Made by a program: the position numbers and the translations under genes
Notes under the pieces: generated by a model
Databases searched by the model: none
What the model saw: only the letters and a program-made list of their open reading frames with translations
Told to the model about the DNA's origin: nothing
Source of the DNA: Sinotaia quadrata
Lineage: Eukaryota; Mollusca; Gastropoda; Architaenioglossa; Viviparidae
NCBI GenBank assembly: GCA_028829895.1
Contig: CM054178.1
Coordinates: 89,106,058-89,170,057 of the forward strand
Length of the DNA: 64,000 nucleotides
Reading direction: 5' to 3'
Shown here: positions 60,099 to 64,000 of the stretch, in pieces
Position numbering within the stretch: position 1 is the stretch's first letter
How the letters are laid out: each line of letters begins with the position of its first letter

Positions 60099-61284
60099 TA
60101 TGTGTAGTCAACGAGAACAGCGAACACTATGCCCTGTCAATATGTACAGCACATTTTTATCAACTGTCAGCACTATGTGCGTGCTAAATGTATACATCAC
60201 AGGCCTGCAACTGAAGTCAAAAGTCCAAATGCCAGCTAAGTGTAGTCCACATATATAAACCTTTCTCGCTACAAACGTACAACTGCATATTATACAGTAA
60301 TAGTGAATGCAAACGATAAAAACATTGCAGCCTCGTACACCATAAACATCGGCTGTAGAACATCATACACTTATCACGATTTTTCAGTCTAGACAATGTA
60401 GCTTGTCTTGCATCATTCCTTGTACGCTTTATTATAATAGCAGTTGCAAACAACAAACAACCGTCTGGCTACAGCGTTGACGAACCAACTACAACAAATA
60501 ACGGAAAAACAGCAAATGCCACTTAGATATGTATAGCACTTTTAGCACATTTTAGCACGTTAGACTTATCAAAGGCAGCAGACAGCTTCTTCACGGATCC
60601 GTCCAACAGATATCTTAGTTTCTTTAAGAAAATATCTTAGCGAATGACAATAAACAAACAAATCATTTATAGGATTTTATCGAAGGCATCATGCAACATA
60701 TTGCATTTGGCGAATTTGAGAAGGCAAGCAGTTAATGGGTGAAAGGAAACAGAATGTGACTTTGGTCTTAAAGAGGTAAGCATTCAGAACATGAAAGCAC
60801 GTATGCTGTGGCTCTTGAGAAGATAAGAATTGAAGGGATCAAGGCATGAGATTGCACGTGGTGGTTCCAAAGAATTTCTAGGTAACGGATAAAGCCAGAA
60901 AGGATTCGGTCACTTTAGGTGTGGTTTACAAGGAACTAACGATATCTAGTGTACTATTCATTGCTCACATGTCTTCGAAGATCGCTGGAGTTATTTGAAT
61001 TTCATACACTTTACATTATGTTGAATGTCTTAAGGCAGTCGTTATAGTTCAAGTGTGAAGGGACGTCACTCTCTATACATTTTTACGATGTCTTCGATTA
61101 ACGCCAACAGCGAGTAGTGCACAATGCTTGTAGTCTACAAACATCCGCGAAATCAACGAAGTGGACTTAAACAGAAGTTAATAAAACCATGCTCGTAGCC
61201 TGATTACTCCTTTGCTCATGCGCGTTCAACGTATGTTGGAATCAGAAGCAGCTTGTCCGTGTTACCTTCATGCCGCCAAGCTAG
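60099..61284. other. No feature seen
   Basis: About 1.2 kb of complex sequence, no recognised gene, repeat or RNA. Confidence 0.5.
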
Positions 61285-61289
61285 TTACC

Positions 61290-61515
61290 TCGTGTGACTC
61301 AGAACAGGTGTTATGTCTGCAGCATCGGTTGCCTTATGTGACTCAGAATAGGCGCTATGTTTGTCAATATCGGTTGCCTTATGTGACTCAGAAGAGGTGC
61401 TATGTTTGTCAATATCGGTTGCCTTATGTGACTCAGAACAGGTGCTATGTCTGCCAGTATCGGTTGCCTCATGTGACAGAACAGGCGTTATGTTTGCCAG
61501 TATCGGTTGCCTTAA
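61290..61515 (+). repeat. 45-bp minisatellite
   Basis: Five copies of CGGTTGCCTTATGTGACTCA plus GAACAGGTGCTATGT; in frame by period, so frames on both strands are artefacts. Confidence 0.92.
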
Positions 61516-61669
61516 TGCAGACAAGGCAGACACTTCTTGTACGTCCAAGGACAGATGGAATTTGCAATTTTATAGCGGGGTGCGTCATGTGCCAGACAGT
61601 AGGAGTCAAATGCAGAAACTGTGTTGTCGGCAAGTATGTCCAGTCAACCGTCTAAAGCTCTGCGTCGTT

Positions 61670-61815
61670 GTTTTCGTGTGTACATGTGTGTGTGCATGTG
61701 CGTGTGTGCGTACCTGTATATGTGTGTTTGTGTGTGTATGCGTGCGTGTGTACGTGTGTATGCGTATGTGTGTGTGAGTTTGCGTGTGCGCGTGCGTGTG
61801 TGTTCGTGAGTTTGT
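61670..61815 (+). repeat. GT-rich microsatellite, impure
   Basis: GTGTGT with A and C interruptions (GTGCGTGTGTACGTGT type). Confidence 0.9.
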
Positions 61816-62084
61816 GTAATGTACATGTTTGCAGTAATAATCAGTAAGCCGTGCGATAATTGTGTGTTGTCGCAAATTGTGTCTGTGTCATGTAACCGTT
61901 AGAGCTGTTTGCTTTGTAACCTAAGTTATCTTGACTGCTCCTCTGCCCGTCAGGAAACAACATCCATCCACGTCTCATGTTTTTCTTTGTTTCTTAATGC
62001 TACGAAGTAGATTGTGTGTTCTAAGTTGTATGTGCGAAACGATTATTGAGCGTCCTGAATCATGTGAATAATGAAGTAGTTGGT

Positions 62085-62280
62085 GTCAATGTGTGGATAA
62101 AGTAATTAGTTACAGTCATCATGTAAATCATTAATTGGTTGTAGTCATCATGTGAACAATTAGTTAGTTGTAGTCATCATGTGGACAATTAGTTAGTTGC
62201 AGTCATCGTGTGAATCATTAGTTTTTGTAGTATCATGTGAACATTTAATTAGTTGTAGTCATCAAGTTGCTTGAAATCAC
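62085..62280 (+). repeat. ~29-bp minisatellite
   Basis: Six copies of TTAGTTGTAGTCATCATGTG plus AACAATTAG. Confidence 0.9.
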
Positions 62281-62830
62281 AAAATGTGTAAATCACAAAT
62301 TAGTTGTTGCTTCCAGTGGTGTGTGCAATTATCGATTATCGATTGCCCACATTATGTGTGAATCACGAATTAATATTTGTTCCTTTTGTTTTCTCGATAT
62401 GAGTTGAGCATCGACGTTTTGTGAAATGTGAATTAGGTTGCTGTCTCCAGTTATTCTTGCAATCACTAAATGTTTCAGTCGGGGATGAATCGTTGTCTCC
62501 TAATGTATGTGCATAATGACCATCAGAAATTGTGTGTAAATTGCAAATTCGGTTTCTGTATCAAAGATGCCTACAAAGTGCGGTTTTCTTTCATCTCATA
62601 AGTGTGAATCAAAACGTAGTTGCTGATGTGTGTGAATCATGAAATAATTGTTGATTTATTTGCATCGTGATATGTGTAATTCGTGAAATAGTTTTTCGTA
62701 CGTGTGGCTCATGAAGTAGTTGTTGACTCCAGTATGCATTATGTATGCTTGATAAAAGTGATTCATGAAGTAGTTGTTGACTCCAGTATGTTTTATGTAT
62801 GCTTGATAAGAGTGGTTCATAAGTATAGCA
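62281..62830 (+). repeat. Degenerate repeat related to the 29-bp array, with a 57-bp duplication
   Basis: Scattered GTGTGAATCACGAATTAGTT and GTTGTCTCCAGT elements; at 62708-62822 two close copies with ATGAAGTAGTTGTTGACTCC. Confidence 0.75.
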
Positions 62831-63190
62831 TCATTTTCTCTGTTATTTGGTTTTTGGTGGTGGTAGACGCACCAGTTGAGTGGTACGAGACAACCTGAGC
62901 GAACAATAATAATACACGGGAATCAGTGATACACGGGAATCAGTGTGCTATATCAAACAGTTCAAATGTAATGCGCTGCAAATATTTATTTTCAATTTCT
63001 GTTTATATAAGTAAAATATTTTATAAATGCGAACAATAAATATTATGTACGACTAGTGTGCACTCTGAACTATGTATATTAAGGTATAATTTAAATATGA
63101 AAGAAATGTTAAATACACATGTGGGCTAAAGACAGGACAGACACGAATTTTATAATCTGTTATTATTCATACGATGTAGCCAACTGTTAA
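62831..63190. other. No feature seen
   Basis: AT-rich; small duplication GATACACGGGAATCAGTG-like near 62914-62945. Confidence 0.55.
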
Positions 63191-63194
63191 AGTA

Positions 63195-63500
63195 CTATGT
63201 AACTATGTATCAAGTGATTACTTGATATTGATAATTTTACAATGATTACTACTGAGTAACGATGGCTACTAGTTATCGGTAATTTGACAATGATTACTAC
63301 TGAGTAACGATGGCTACTAGTTATCGGTAATTTGACAATGATTACTACTGAGTAACGATGGCTACTAGTTATCGGTAATTTGACAATGATTACTACTGAG
63401 TAACGATGGCTACTAGTTATCGGTAATTTGACAATGATTACTACTGAGTAACGATGGCTACTAGTTATCTGTAATTTAACAAAGATTGCTACTGTGTAAT
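63195..63500 (+). repeat. 48-bp minisatellite
   Basis: Six copies, five nearly identical, with ATTACTACTGAGTAACGATG and GCTACTAGTTATCGGTAATT. Confidence 0.95.
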
Positions 63501-63985
63501 GTTGGCTTCTATATTAATAATGTAACACTGATTGCCATTGTGTAATGATGACAACTAGATAAATGTGTGTTAAAGCATAAACACATACTAGTACACACAC
63601 TAGTGTGTAAGTAAGTGTGTTTGACGGTGCGTGCGTGTAATGCCAAGTTTTGAGATGTATGGTTGCATTGACCGGCATATATTCCACAGAACTAAAACGC
63701 CAAAGACAATGAAGATGCATAATAAAATTAAGTCTACAAAAAAGTGGTCATAAATCACTGTGCTGTCACTAATTATTTACAATGAAAATTAAAACCATGA
63801 CAATACTGTTCTCTCACATAGTACACCAACACAAGAACATTTGTCTGCTTGTGATTAATACTTTATTGAAGTCAGTATTATAAAAGAGATAAATAAAGAA
63901 TAAACATGATAAGAAAGTCGACAAAGGCACGGATAATGAAAATAATTGTTTTAGCAGTGTCAAAATCATAGTTGAAGAATATGAA
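63501..63985. other. No feature seen
   Basis: AT-rich, no supported feature. Confidence 0.55.
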
Positions 63986-64000
63986 TGTGTGTGTGTGTGT
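63986..64000 (+). repeat. (TG)n microsatellite, runs off the window
   Basis: Seven TG units at the window edge. Confidence 0.8.

Noticed and set aside
61212..61777. 147- and 138-codon plus-strand frames with many cysteines
   Set aside because: Mostly the 45-bp array and the GT-rich tract; cysteine content comes from TGT/TGC in repeats.

Overview
The window looks like non-coding nuclear DNA from an animal. It is AT-rich, has no operon-like layout and no convincing intact gene, and holds long runs of microsatellites and minisatellites plus decayed retrotransposons. A Gmr1-like Ty3/gypsy element with a SCAN-like Gag and a non-LTR retrotransposon tail fit an invertebrate metazoan. A lophotrochozoan such as a mollusc is a guess only. 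Most open frames either lie inside tandem repeats whose period is a multiple of three, so they stay open on both strands, or are short chance frames.

Layout. 0-7 kb: two plus-strand copies of a ~1.45 kb dispersed repeat that I read as a retrotransposon LTR. One carries a 3'-truncated-type LINE insertion with a perfect 13-bp target-site duplication. Three minisatellites lie between the copies. 7-21 kb: GT and GATA microsatellites, a short LTR fragment, three adjacent minisatellites (11.5-12.3 kb), a 1.5 kb AT-rich degenerate satellite (14.9-16.4 kb), then 31-, 54- and 63-bp arrays and a small GC-rich block at 17.9-18.2 kb. 21-25 kb: a tRNA-derived SINE-like piece, a third LTR copy, and 30-bp and 35/37-bp arrays. 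25-32 kb: an imperfect palindrome carrying CRE, CCAAT and E-box sites, microsatellites and eight or more minisatellite families. 32.3-34.3 kb is the longest complex, repeat-poor block. 35.8-40.8 kb: one minus-strand Ty3/gypsy relic with both LTRs, SCAN-like Gag, zinc knuckle, protease and integrase remnants; reverse transcriptase is not found. 42-64 kb: minisatellites almost back to back, a purine-rich kilobase (54.1-54.95 kb) and a G/T-only-like kilobase (56.2-57.2 kb). The one gene-like piece is a possible cysteine-rich exon near 59.9-60.0 kb.

I found no working gene system. The most informative signals are how repeats arise. Tandem arrays have grown inside three LTR copies and inside the gypsy Gag region. 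One 35-bp segment has been copied from 32.65 kb into the middle of an unrelated array at 30.32 kb. Two arrays alternate two monomer lengths in strict order.
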